In this document: positions 17,315 through 25,557 of the stretch, one piece after another
Layout of the letters: each line of letters begins with the position of its first letter
Numbering within the stretch: the stretch's first letter is position 1
NCBI RefSeq assembly: GCF_030811535.1
Contig: NZ_JAUSQX010000001.1
Coordinates: forward strand, 1,116,001 to 1,180,000
From: Trueperella bonasi
GTDB lineage: Bacteria; Actinomycetota; Actinomycetes; Actinomycetales; Actinomycetaceae
Direction of reading: 5' to 3'
DNA length: 64,000 nt
The notes under the pieces: generated by a model
The model's input: the letters and a program-made list of their open reading frames with translations, nothing else
Told to the model about the DNA's origin: nothing
Databases searched by the model: none
Position numbers and translations under genes: made by a program

Positions 17315-18772
17315 CTAATCCCATTGTTCTTCGTCGCGATCCTCTGACCAGTTCGTGTGGAATGTGCCCGGCATGTCAACGCGGCGGTAGGTATGCGCGC
17401 CAAAGAAGTCTCGCTGCGCTTGGATGAGCGAAGCGGAAAGGCGCGGGGCCCGGACGCCGTCGTAGTAAGCGAGCGAACTGGAGAAGGCAGGGATCGGAAT
17501 TCCGGCGCTGACAGCAGCACTGATGATGCGCCGCCAGGCAGCCACGGACTTGGCGATTTCGGCCACAAAGAATTCATCTGCAATCAGTAGCGGCAGCTGC
17601 GGATTGCGGTCGTAAGCCTCGGTGATGCGATCGAGGAAGCGGGCGCGGATAATGCACCCTTCGCGCCAGATTCGCGCCATAGCGCCGAGGTCAATGTTCC
17701 AATCGTATTCGGCCGAGGCTGCGCGGATCAGCTCGAAGCCCTGTGAATAGGCCACCATTTTCGAGCTGTAAAGTGCGAGTCGAATGTCTTCGATGACCGC
17801 GTCGCGGTCGGCAATTTCAACGACGCCGCCGTGGCCCGGCAGCACACCCTGCGCGGCTTTTCGCTGGGGAACGGAACCGGAAAGGGAGCGGGCGAAGGTG
17901 GCCTCGGCGATTCCCGTGGTGGGAACGCCGAGCGCGGCAGCGGTTTGAACAGTCCACGCGCCCGTGCCCTTTTGTGCGGCCTGATCGAGCACGATATCAA
18001 CGAAAGGCTGACCAGTCTTCGGGTCGTGGTGCCGAAGTACCTCGGCGGTAATTTCAATGAGGTAGGACTCGAGATCGCCCTTGTTCCACTCGGCGAAAAC
18101 CTCTCCAATCTCGGGGGCGCTCATGTTGAGAATCTGGCGCATGAGGTCGTAGGCCTCGGCGATTAACTGCATGTCCGCGTATTCAATGCCGTTGTGTACC
18201 ATCTTGACGAAATGGCCGGCGCCGTCCGGTCCCACGTGAGTGCAGCAGGGTTTGCCGTCTTTCTTCGCGGCAATGGTTTCGAACATCGGGCCGAGGCGAT
18301 CATAGGATTCGACGGTACCGCCGGGCATGATTGACGGGCCGAGGAGTGCACCTTCTTCGCCGCCAGATACCCCGGCTCCCACGAAGTGAAGCCCACGTTC
18401 GCGTAGTGAAGCTTCACGCCGCCGGGTGTCTTCATATTGCGCGTTGCCGCAGTCGACGATGATGTCGCCTTCTTCCATTTGGGCGGCGAGCTGTTCGATG
18501 ACGGCGTCGGTCGGCGTGCCTGCGGCCACCATGATGATGGCCACGCGCGGCTTTACCAGAGAATTCACGAAATCCTCAACCGAGGTGGACGGAAAGAACT
18601 CGCCCTCGCCGCCGTGGTCGGCGATCATGCGCTCGGTGCGCTCAGGGGAGCGGTTATGCACGGCTACCTTATAGCCGTTGCGGGCAAGGTTGCGGGCAAG
18701 ATTTGATCCCATCACTCCCATGCCGGTAACTCCAATGTCGGCAATTGCATGCTGTGGTGCGGGGAAGGTCAT
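17315..18772 (-). CDS. gnd: 6-phosphogluconate dehydrogenase (decarboxylating)
   Basis: About 485 residues, the long form of the family. Converts 6-phosphogluconate and NADP+ to ribulose 5-phosphate and CO2 in the pentose phosphate pathway. The dinucleotide motif GVTGMGVMGSNLARN, SGGEEGA and the catalytic HFVKMVHNGIEYADMQLI are present, as is the C-terminal sequence FFGAHTYRR. ATG at 18772 follows GAGGAGCCC; a longer frame to 18799 is less likely. Gene is alone and convergent with the TRAP operon. Confidence 0.94.
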   Translation of the reverse strand: MTFPAPQHAIADIGVTGMGVMGSNLARNLARNGYKVAVHNRSPERTERMIADHGGEGEFFPSTSVEDFVNSLVKPRVAIIMVAAGTPTDAVIEQLAAQMEEGDIIVDCGNAQYEDTRRREASLRERGLHFVGAGVSGGEEGALLGPSIMPGGTVESYDRLGPMFETIAAKKDGKPCCTHVGPDGAGHFVKMVHNGIEYADMQLIAEAYDLMRQILNMSAPEIGEVFAEWNKGDLESYLIEITAEVLRHHDPKTGQPFVDIVLDQAAQKGTGAWTVQTAAALGVPTTGIAEATFARSLSGSVPQRKAAQGVLPGHGGVVEIADRDAVIEDIRLALYSSKMVAYSQGFELIRAASAEYDWNIDLGAMARIWREGCIIRARFLDRITEAYDRNPQLPLLIADEFFVAEIAKSVAAWRRIISAAVSAGIPIPAFSSSLAYYDGVRAPRLSASLIQAQRDFFGAHTYRRVDMPGTFHTNWSEDRDEEQWD

Positions 18773-18944
18773 CTGGGCTCCTCGGGGTTTAGGCAACACC
18801 TTGTGCGCGGCGAACGTTCCGCCGTCGTCATGTTAAATCTACCTAATTTCATCGCCTCTCACCCAAGTGTCCGCATCCGAGGGAGGGTTAACTGCACGTT
18901 AAAAGCGATTTACTTTCAAGGACGTTAGTCCCTGTCGATTTTTC

Positions 18945-18963
18945 ACAGGTTGCCCTAACCTAA
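18945..18963. promoter_or_regulatory. DtxR/IdeR-type iron box
   Basis: ACAGGTTGCCCTAACCTAA matches 15 of 19 positions of the known DtxR operator (TTAGGTTAGCCTAACCTAA). An overlapping perfect palindrome, ACCTAATTAGGT, spans 18958-18969. The site lies 66 bases before the siderophore-binding lipoprotein gene, so the importer should be repressed when iron is plentiful. Confidence 0.75.
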
Positions 18964-19028
18964 TTAGGTAAGCAAAGGCTTGCGTATTATGTTGTTGGTC
19001 GGATGTCCGGCCCCTAGCAGGAGAATCT

Positions 19029-20060
19029 ATGCAACTCAGGAAAATGGCTGCCCTATTTGGGGCCATCGCCCTTCTTGTCACCGGCTGTTCTAACAGCGAC
19101 GACGGCGAAAAAGGTAATGGTGCGCAAGCCACCGATACGGCCAAAGAAACAACTGCCGAAGGCGCAGACGAGACCAGCGGCAAATCTGCCTTTCCGCAGA
19201 CAATCACCCATGCCTCCGGCGAAACCGTTATCGAGAAAGAACCCGAATCGATCGTGGTTCTCGACATGGCTGCGCTTGACACGATCGACGCGCTCGGTGT
19301 TGGAGACAAGGTAGTCGCAACTTCGGCAGCCTTCGTTCCAAGCTGGCTTTCGGACGACGACGGCGTTGACTACACCAAAGTCGAAGACATCGGCCGACTC
19401 CAAGAGCCAGATATGGAAGCGATCGCCAAGCTCAACCCAGATCTCGTGATCGTCGGTGCTCGCTCTTCGAAGTACTATGAAGACTTCGCGAAAACGTTCA
19501 CCACCATTGATGCTTCGCATTCGTGGGATAACCCTGATTACTCAGAGACTGTGCCTGAAACTTTCACCATGATCGGCCAGGCTGTCGGTCAGCAAGAAAA
19601 GGCTGAAAAGTTTGCGTCCGACCTTGAGAACCTCATGGAGGAATACAAGGATACAGCAGCGGACAAGGGCAAGGCGCTCGTCGTCATGACGAACGCCGGT
19701 GAGATCTCGGTCCATGATTCTGGGTCGCGTTGGGCGCCGATCTTCCAGGTATTCGGATTCGAGGAAGCCTACAAGCGCCCCGAATCAGACGAGGGCCACA
19801 AAGGTGAAAAGGTCTCCTTTGAGACGGTCAAGGAGATCAATCCGGACTGGATGTTCGTCGTTGACCGCGACGCCGCAGTTGGAAAGTCGGAACCTGGCCA
19901 GACCGCGAAAGAAGTTCTGGACAACGAACTGATCCACGCTACGACAGCATGGCAAAACGACCAGGTCGTGTACCTATCGCCAGAGCGGTGGTACATGGTT
20001 ATGCAGGGAGCCTCGAACTTCCCGGCAATGCTGGACGAAATTGCAGCTGCAATCAAGTAA
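19029..20060 (+). CDS. Iron-siderophore ABC transporter substrate-binding lipoprotein
   Basis: 343 residues, class III metal-siderophore binding fold (FatB/FecB-like). The signal peptide ends in the lipobox VTGC (Cys20). A spacer rich in Asp, Glu and Lys precedes two lobes joined by a long helix. The motif ESIVVLDMAALDTIDALGVGDKVVA and NPDLVIVGARSSKYYEDFAK are typical. ATG follows AGGAG at a good distance. An iron box upstream and two permease genes plus an ATPase gene downstream define a ferric-siderophore importer; which siderophore is unknown. A strong hairpin after the stop would allow more binding protein than permease. Confidence 0.9.
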   Translation: MQLRKMAALFGAIALLVTGCSNSDDGEKGNGAQATDTAKETTAEGADETSGKSAFPQTITHASGETVIEKEPESIVVLDMAALDTIDALGVGDKVVATSAAFVPSWLSDDDGVDYTKVEDIGRLQEPDMEAIAKLNPDLVIVGARSSKYYEDFAKTFTTIDASHSWDNPDYSETVPETFTMIGQAVGQQEKAEKFASDLENLMEEYKDTAADKGKALVVMTNAGEISVHDSGSRWAPIFQVFGFEEAYKRPESDEGHKGEKVSFETVKEINPDWMFVVDRDAAVGKSEPGQTAKEVLDNELIHATTAWQNDQVVYLSPERWYMVMQGASNFPAMLDEIAAAIK

Positions 20061-20082
20061 TCGATCAAGTCATCCATCGAGT

Positions 20083-20127
20083 GGTGGTAGGCGTGCCAGT
20101 GGCACGCCTACCACCGTTTCTTCGTTG
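20083..20127 (+). terminator. Attenuating hairpin after the siderophore-binding gene
   Basis: A perfect 15-bp stem, GGTGGTAGGCGTGCC (20083-20097) with GGCACGCCTACCACC (20101-20115), has a 3-nt loop and is followed by GTTTCTTCGTT. It should lower transcription of the permease and ATPase genes relative to the binding protein. Confidence 0.75.
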
Positions 20128-21177
20128 CAACCCCTCAAACTTGAGCCGGACCGCCCGTGCCTCACCCCCGAGACCTGCAACCATGCGCCAACCTGTAAAA
20201 GATCAGCCCGCCGAGGAAAGTATGTCCTTTGGCTTACGATCTGTATCGCCGCGGTCCTTATTCTTGGTGCAATCTCGATGTTGATCGGCGGGGCACGAAT
20301 GTCGATCATCGACATCCTGCTCGGCCGGGCCAGCGCTGATGACATGCAGATCCTGCTCGCATCGCGCCTGCCGCGCACGCTGGCCATCATGCTGTCGGGT
20401 GCAGCAATGGCCGTTGCCGGACTGGTCTTGCAACTCCTCGTTCGTAACAGATTCGTGGAACCGTCGACGACGGGGGTCACCGAATCTGCAGGCCTTGGCA
20501 TTCTTGTTGTCACGATTTTCCATCCCACGCTGAGCCTGCCTGCGAAGATGGCCGTTGCCGTCGTTTTTGCCCTTCTGGGCACGGTTGTGTTGACGGCAGT
20601 AATCCGTACCCTGCCATACCGTGACATCATCGTTGTGCCGCTGATCGGACTCATCCTGTCAGGTGTCATCGGCGCCGGCGCTACCTTCCTCGCTTGGGAA
20701 TTCAGCTTGCACGGAACCTTGAATGCGTGGATGACAGGCGATTTTTCCGGAATCATTCGCGGGCGTTACGAACTGTTGTGGATCGTGGCTGTGGTGGCCG
20801 CTCTGGCTTACCTTTATGCGGATCGCTTCACCGTGGCAGGCCTAGGCGAAGATTTGGCTCGCAATCTTGGGCTTAACTTTAGATCCGTTCAAGCGGCGGG
20901 CTTGACGATCGTCGCCGTCGTCACCGGAATCACCACGGTGGTTGCCGGACCGCTACCATTCCTCGGCCTCGTGGTGCCAAACCTCGTGTCCATGATTCAA
21001 GGCGACTATATCCGCCGCTCCCTGCCGCTCGTCGCGCTTGTTGGAGCGGCCTTCGTGCTTCTCGCCGACATCATCGGCCGACTCCTCATCTACCCATCCG
21101 AAGTTCCGGTGGGCGTTGTGATGGGAGTCCTCGGCGCGGGTATTTTCCTCGCCATTTTGCTTCGGAGGGTCAAGTGA
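20125..21177 (+). CDS. Iron-siderophore ABC transporter permease (FecCD family), start uncertain
   Basis: First permease of the siderophore importer, about 330-350 residues and some ten membrane helices. The family blocks LLASRLPRTLAIMLSGAAMAVAGLVLQLLVRNRFVEPSTTG and TVVAGPLPFLGLVVPNLVSM are clear. The start is unclear. The reading frame runs back to a TTG at 20041 inside the previous gene and to another TTG at 20125, neither with a ribosome-binding site. An ATG at 20183 begins a more natural N-terminus (MRQPVKDQPAEE) but in another frame; one extra A in the short A-tract at 20217-20219 would join it to KYVLWLTI. A small frameshift, real or a sequencing slip, is therefore likely at the 5' end. 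Confidence 0.8.
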   Translation: MQPLKLEPDRPCLTPETCNHAPTCKRSARRGKYVLWLTICIAAVLILGAISMLIGGARMSIIDILLGRASADDMQILLASRLPRTLAIMLSGAAMAVAGLVLQLLVRNRFVEPSTTGVTESAGLGILVVTIFHPTLSLPAKMAVAVVFALLGTVVLTAVIRTLPYRDIIVVPLIGLILSGVIGAGATFLAWEFSLHGTLNAWMTGDFSGIIRGRYELLWIVAVVAALAYLYADRFTVAGLGEDLARNLGLNFRSVQAAGLTIVAVVTGITTVVAGPLPFLGLVVPNLVSMIQGDYIRRSLPLVALVGAAFVLLADIIGRLLIYPSEVPVGVVMGVLGAGIFLAILLRRVK

Positions 21178-22202
21178 GCGCGCAGTCAACTACGAGCAGG
21201 ACGGCGAGCATCGCCGAACACCGCGACATCGACGTGGCGATCAACGGGCGACGCCGCCAAATCCTTATTCGGCTCCTTGTTATTGCGCTCGCGGCGGTCG
21301 CGATGAGCGTGTTTTTCCTCCTCTACGACGCGCTGGATGCGTGGGCGATCATCGGTCAGCTTCGGAAAACACGACTGGCCGCGCTGCTCGTCGTCGCTAT
21401 TTCACTCGCTACTGCAACGGCCGTATTCCAAGCCGTGACGCGCAACCGGATCCTCAGCCCCTCGGTGATGGGCTTCGACTCGATGTACCAGCTGATCGCC
21501 ACCGCGACCGTGTTTTTCTTGGGCTCGGCCGCCGCCGTGCGAATCCCAAACTGGACCATGTTCGTGATCAACGCTGGAATCATGACGGGCGTGGCGGTGA
21601 CACTCTTCTTATCCGTGCTGCGGCGCGGGCGATCAAATGTGTACCTGCTCGTACTGGTTGGAATCGTTGTTGGAACGTTCTTCCGCGCCTTTACCGCCCT
21701 GCTTTCGACCGTGATGGACCCCGGCGAATACCTGACGGTTGCAAGCCTGACGACGGCGTCGTTCTCCGTGATCAATACCGAATCTCTGGCCATCGCGAGC
21801 GTTCTTGCCGGGCTTGCGTTGATCTACATTTGGCGAAAGTGCTGGCTGTGGGACATTCTCGCGCTCGGCCCGGATCTTGCTCGCGCGCTTGGCCTGCGCT
21901 ACGCAACCGAGGTGCGCAGGGCGCTGACGGCGTCGTCAATCTTGGTGGCGAGCGCGACCGCTTTGGTGGGGCCGCTGATGTTCTTCGGCCTACTGGTTGT
22001 TAATATCGCCGTGTATGTGGTGGAATCGAACCGTTTGCGTGACCTGATCGTGGCCGCGAGCGGGATTGGCATTGTTGTGATGGTAGGTGGCCAAGCCATT
22101 TTGGAGCACCTGCTTCACCAGGCCACCGTGTTGCCAGTTATTTTGGAATTGGTTGGAGGCCTGTTGCTTTTGGCCATGATTTTACGGGGGATTCGCCGAT
22201 GA
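21174..22202 (+). CDS. Iron-siderophore ABC transporter permease (FecCD family)
   Basis: Second permease, 342 residues, about ten helices after a 35-residue cytoplasmic N-terminus. Family features include KTRLAALLVVAISLATATAVFQAVTRNRILSPSVMGFDSMY and ALVGPLMFFGLLVVNIAVYV. GTG start overlaps the preceding stop by 4 bases and its own stop overlaps the ATPase start by 4, so the three genes are translationally coupled. It should form a heterodimer with the first permease. Confidence 0.9.
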   Translation: MSAQSTTSRTASIAEHRDIDVAINGRRRQILIRLLVIALAAVAMSVFFLLYDALDAWAIIGQLRKTRLAALLVVAISLATATAVFQAVTRNRILSPSVMGFDSMYQLIATATVFFLGSAAAVRIPNWTMFVINAGIMTGVAVTLFLSVLRRGRSNVYLLVLVGIVVGTFFRAFTALLSTVMDPGEYLTVASLTTASFSVINTESLAIASVLAGLALIYIWRKCWLWDILALGPDLARALGLRYATEVRRALTASSILVASATALVGPLMFFGLLVVNIAVYVVESNRLRDLIVAASGIGIVVMVGGQAILEHLLHQATVLPVILELVGGLLLLAMILRGIRR

Positions 22203-22957
22203 TCGAGATTGTCAACGTGTCGATGGCCTACGACGCCGATCCGGTCGTTCGCGATGTGACGCTCACGATCCCAGAATCGGGTGTGACTGCCTTGATTGGC
22301 CCGAATGGTGCGGGCAAGTCGACTCTCATATCCGGCATCGGGCGGCTGCACGACCTGCGTTCCGGTGAGATTTCGGTCGACGGGAAAGGTCTTTCTGACT
22401 GGGACACGCAAGAGCTAGCGCAGACGATTGCGATTTTACGCCAGGAGAATCATTTGGCTGTGCGGTTGACGGTTGCCGAGCTGACGATGCTCGGGCGGCA
22501 TCCGCACTCAAAGGGGCGGCGAACTCGCCTGGACTATGCGCATGTTGCTGACGCGTTGGATTGCGTGAATATGCGAGACCTCGCGGATCGCTTCTTGGAC
22601 GAGCTTTCTGGCGGACAGCGCCAGCGCGCGTTTATCGCTATGGCGCTTGCGCAAGATACAAAGTATTTGCTTCTTGACGAGCCGCTGTCCGCGCTGGACA
22701 TGCGCCACGCCCGCGATATGATGCGTCACCTGCGGCACGTGTGCGATCACCGCGGACTGTCGGTTGTGATCGTGATTCACGACGTGAATACGGCTGCGGC
22801 CTATGCGGACACGATGGTGGCCTTGAAGGACGGGCGCCTTGCCACTGTTGGAACCCCTGAAGAGGTCATGCGCCCGGAGCGGCTCGAGGAAATCTTCGGC
22901 GTCGATGTTGAGGTTGCGCGGGTGGGTGAACGACTTGTTGCAATGCCCGTTGCCTGA
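22199..22957 (+). CDS. Iron-siderophore ABC transporter ATP-binding protein
   Basis: 252 residues, FecE/FepC-type ATPase. Walker A is GPNGAGKS (residues 34-41), the Q-loop is ILRQENH, the signature is LSGGQRQR, and Walker B with the catalytic Glu is YLLLDEPLSALD; the switch His is in VIVIHDVN. It powers uptake through the two upstream permeases and is the last gene of the iron-regulated unit. Short hairpins in the following 77-bp gap separate it from a convergent gene. Confidence 0.93.
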   Translation: MIEIVNVSMAYDADPVVRDVTLTIPESGVTALIGPNGAGKSTLISGIGRLHDLRSGEISVDGKGLSDWDTQELAQTIAILRQENHLAVRLTVAELTMLGRHPHSKGRRTRLDYAHVADALDCVNMRDLADRFLDELSGGQRQRAFIAMALAQDTKYLLLDEPLSALDMRHARDMMRHLRHVCDHRGLSVVIVIHDVNTAAAYADTMVALKDGRLATVGTPEEVMRPERLEEIFGVDVEVARVGERLVAMPVA

Positions 22958-23009
22958 GCGTGTGCAGTTGTCTGAACGCGCACGTTGAGCCACCCATCGC
23001 ACGGCCTCG

Positions 23010-23026
23010 CTCCGGTGTCGCCGGAG
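23010..23026. terminator. Short hairpin between convergent genes
   Basis: CTCCGG paired with CCGGAG over TGTCG, between the ends of the siderophore ATPase gene and the HTH gene. It has no clear T-run, so it is a weak candidate for a shared terminator. Confidence 0.35.
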
Positions 23027-23034
23027 TGGTTGGC

Positions 23035-23622
23035 TTAGAATGCGTATTCGGTTACGTCCGTTGGTAAGAGTAAGATCCCGACGACGTAACCGTCGCGATC
23101 GATTGCAACTCGGGCCATCAGCTCACCGGCCTCGTGTTCGAGCGTCGTGACGACCACGCAGGTGCCGATGATCTTCGTGTAGAGCTTGGTAAGCAAGGAT
23201 TCCTTTGTTCGGTCGCCTTTCACGGTGGTCACCACGGTGTCTGAAAATCCTTCAAGCTCTCCGATTTCGGTGATGACAGAATTCCAGACGGACATGATTT
23301 CCGGCCACGGAAGGTCCTTATGGAATCGCTTGTGAAGCATAGCCATAGTTTGGGCCTCTTCACCGGCCGCGATGTGCCGGATAAATTTTTCCGCAATAGT
23401 GGGAATTGTTGTTGTGTCGCGGGGAGTCATCATTTCTCCTGTCGTTGGATCTTTGACACTTCCAAACCGTTTGAAAGCGGCTTGCCGCGAGATGTTCATT
23501 ACTGCGCCAATCTCGGCCCACGAATGACCAGCTTCGCGGGCTTGAGAGACTGCGTCATCGAGCTGAACTTCGGCCAGGTTGACGGCTTGGAGGTGGTGTT
23601 GAATGTTGGTTAATGGATCCAT
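23035..23622 (-). CDS. Small HTH protein with C-terminal DUF3887-like domain
   Basis: About 195 residues from ATG 23622. Residues 12-55 form a helix-turn-helix (AREAGHSWAEIGAVMNISRQAAFKRFG), a type common in actinobacteria. The remainder resembles the DUF3887 fold: about 100 residues with strands ending in RVAIDRDGYVVGILLLP. The frame continues upstream to ATG 23673, but that stretch contains two tandem 17-bp palindromes that look like operator sites. I prefer the shorter start, with low certainty because neither has a good ribosome-binding site. Role unknown; self-regulation through the palindromes is a reasonable idea. Confidence 0.7.
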   Translation of the reverse strand: MDPLTNIQHHLQAVNLAEVQLDDAVSQAREAGHSWAEIGAVMNISRQAAFKRFGSVKDPTTGEMMTPRDTTTIPTIAEKFIRHIAAGEEAQTMAMLHKRFHKDLPWPEIMSVWNSVITEIGELEGFSDTVVTTVKGDRTKESLLTKLYTKIIGTCVVVTTLEHEAGELMARVAIDRDGYVVGILLLPTDVTEYAF

Positions 23623-23629
23623 GGAGTCA

Positions 23630-23669
23630 GTCAACCAAAAGTTGACGCCGCTGTCAACCGTAGGTTGAC
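23630..23669. promoter_or_regulatory. Tandem 17-bp palindromes, candidate operators
   Basis: GTCAAC caaaa GTTGAC (23630-23646) and GTCAACC gta GGTTGAC (23653-23669) are two copies of one palindrome spaced 23 bp apart, about two helical turns. They lie just upstream of the preferred start of the HTH gene, so two dimers could bind on one DNA face. Confidence 0.5.
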
Positions 23670-23690
23670 GCATTGTAGGTGATTCGCAAG

Positions 23691-23765
23691 CGAAAGGGAT
23701 GCGCGGTACGGGAGATAAAACGTTAAATTCCCAAACCTCGCATCCCTTTCGGTATGAGATGCGAG
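23691..23765. terminator. Complex inverted repeat after pgm
   Basis: CGAAAGGGATGCG (23691-23703) and CGCATCCCTTTCG (23739-23751) are perfect 13-bp arms 35 bases apart. The second arm can pair instead with the other side: CTCGCATC (23737-23744) with GATGCGAG (23758-23765). The two structures exclude each other. The shared GATGCGAG word also occurs in the palindrome at 10314-10372. Confidence 0.5.
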
Positions 23766-23778
23766 TTTATCTAAAGTG

Positions 23779-25461
23779 CTACTTTCCGAGCGCTCCGTTC
23801 ACGACCTCTTTGGCTTCAGCCTGAACCTTGGCCAGATGATCTTCACCAAGGAAAGATTCCGCGTAAATCTTGTACACGTCTTCCGTGCCAGACGGGCGTG
23901 CAGCGAACCATGCGTTCTCCGTGGCAACCTTCAGGCCACCAATTGCCTCGTTATTACCCGGAGCGTTGACCAAGCGTTCCTTAATCGGCTCGCCTGCAAG
24001 CTCCGTTGCCGTGACGTCCTCGGGTGAGAGCGCCTTCAATTTCGCCTTTTCATCCGGTGTGGCAGCAGCATCGATACGCGCGTACGCGGATGCGCCATAC
24101 TGATCGGTCAGTTCGCGATGAAGTGCCGACGGCGACTTCCCGGTCACGGCCATGATCTCCGATGCGAGCAAGTCAAGGATGATGCCATCCTTGTCCGTGG
24201 TCCACACTGTGCCATTCTTACGCAGGAATGAGGCACCGGCCGATTCCTCACCACCGAATCCAATGTCGCCCGAGATCAGGCCAGGCACGAACCACTTGAA
24301 GCCAACTGGAACTTCCACCATCTTCTTGCCCATTCCCGCAACCACGCGGTCAATGAGCGAGGAAGACACGAGAGTCTTGCCAACACCAACAGAGTCAGCC
24401 CACTGTCCGCGATTGCTAAACAGGTAGTTGATCGCAACCGCGAGGTAGTGATTCGGGTTCATCAACCCACCATCGGGGGTCACGATCCCGTGCCGATCGG
24501 CGTCGGCATCATTTCCAGTGGCGATATCGAACGGCACTGAACCATCAGCGCCCGGCTTCATCCGCTCCAGCAAAGAAGCCATCGCGTGCGGGGAAGAGCA
24601 GTCCATGCGGATCTTGCCGTCCCAGTCGAGCGTCATAAACCTCCACGTGGGATCTACTTCGGGATTGACCACTGTCAGATCGAGCCCGTATCGTTCGCCG
24701 ATCGCACCCCAGTACTCGGCCGAAGCGCCACCCATCGGGTCCGCACCGATCCGGATCCCGGCAGAGCGGATCGCTTCGAGGTCGAGGATGGAGGAAAGGT
24801 CGTCCACATATGCGGAAAGGTAGTCATGCCCGCGAGTCGTGTCCTTGATGCGCGCCTGCTCGTAGGGCACGCGCTTCACGTTTTTCCAGCCGTCGCGCAA
24901 AAGCTCGTTCGCGCGGGCTGCGATCACTGAGGTGGCATCCGTGTCGGCCGGGCCACCGTGCGGCGGGTTGTATTTGAAGCCGCCGTCGCGAGGCGGGTTG
25001 TGCGACGGCGTGATCACGATTCCGTCAGCCAGGCCCGGGCCGCGCGTGCGCACGCCCTCCGCGGTGTCCGCTCCGTTCGCGGTGAGAATTGCCAGCGATA
25101 CAGCCGGGGTGGGCGTCCAGGAATTCCGGGCGTCAATCCGCACCTCGACGTCGTTCGCAGCGAGCACCTCGAGAGCCGTTTTTTCTGCCGGCTCGGACAA
25201 GGCATGGGTGTCACGCCCGATGTAGAGCGGGCCGTCAATTCCCTGCGAGGCGCGATATTCCACGATTGCTTGCGTGGTAGCGACGATATGAGCTTCATTA
25301 AAGGCGCCGTCAAACGCGGAACCGCGGTGGCCGGAGGTGCCAAACACGACCTGCTGGGCAGGGTTATCGGCATCTGGCTCTACGTCGTAGTAGGCCGAAA
25401 TAAGGGCATCAACATCGATGAGATCTTCTTCTTGGGCAAGCTTGCCAGCACGTTCATTCAT
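23779..25461 (-). CDS. pgm: Phosphoglucomutase, alpha-D-glucose phosphate-specific
   Basis: 560 residues. Interconverts glucose 1-phosphate and glucose 6-phosphate, linking glycogen and cell-wall precursor synthesis with glycolysis. The active-site phosphoserine is Ser153 in TPSHNPP. Metal loop [11 protein letters not shown], sugar loop [10 protein letters not shown] and phosphate loop [13 protein letters not shown] are all present. Length equals that of the E. coli Pgm type. It is not in an obvious operon. The upstream gap contains a small CTCAC/GTGAG hairpin (25473-25487) and no clear ribosome-binding site. Confidence 0.94.
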   Translation of the reverse strand: MNERAGKLAQEEDLIDVDALISAYYDVEPDADNPAQQVVFGTSGHRGSAFDGAFNEAHIVATTQAIVEYRASQGIDGPLYIGRDTHALSEPAEKTALEVLAANDVEVRIDARNSWTPTPAVSLAILTANGADTAEGVRTRGPGLADGIVITPSHNPPRDGGFKYNPPHGGPADTDATSVIAARANELLRDGWKNVKRVPYEQARIKDTTRGHDYLSAYVDDLSSILDLEAIRSAGIRIGADPMGGASAEYWGAIGERYGLDLTVVNPEVDPTWRFMTLDWDGKIRMDCSSPHAMASLLERMKPGADGSVPFDIATGNDADADRHGIVTPDGGLMNPNHYLAVAINYLFSNRGQWADSVGVGKTLVSSSLIDRVVAGMGKKMVEVPVGFKWFVPGLISGDIGFGGEESAGASFLRKNGTVWTTDKDGIILDLLASEIMAVTGKSPSALHRELTDQYGASAYARIDAAATPDEKAKLKALSPEDVTATELAGEPIKERLVNAPGNNEAIGGLKVATENAWFAARPSGTEDVYKIYAESFLGEDHLAKVQAEAKEVVNGALGK

Positions 25462-25557
25462 GACTGTATGTTCTCACTTTTTGTGAGCTAGATCTACAGA
25501 TTTCGCGAACTGCGACTTTCCGAGCTTTGCGCGGCGAAATTGGGCTCAAATTCGGCG

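Noticed and set aside
20183-20284. Short peptide MRQPVKDQPAEESMSFGL... as an independent small gene
   Set aside because: It ends after 33 residues in a region where the permease needs its N-terminus; a frameshift of one gene explains it better.
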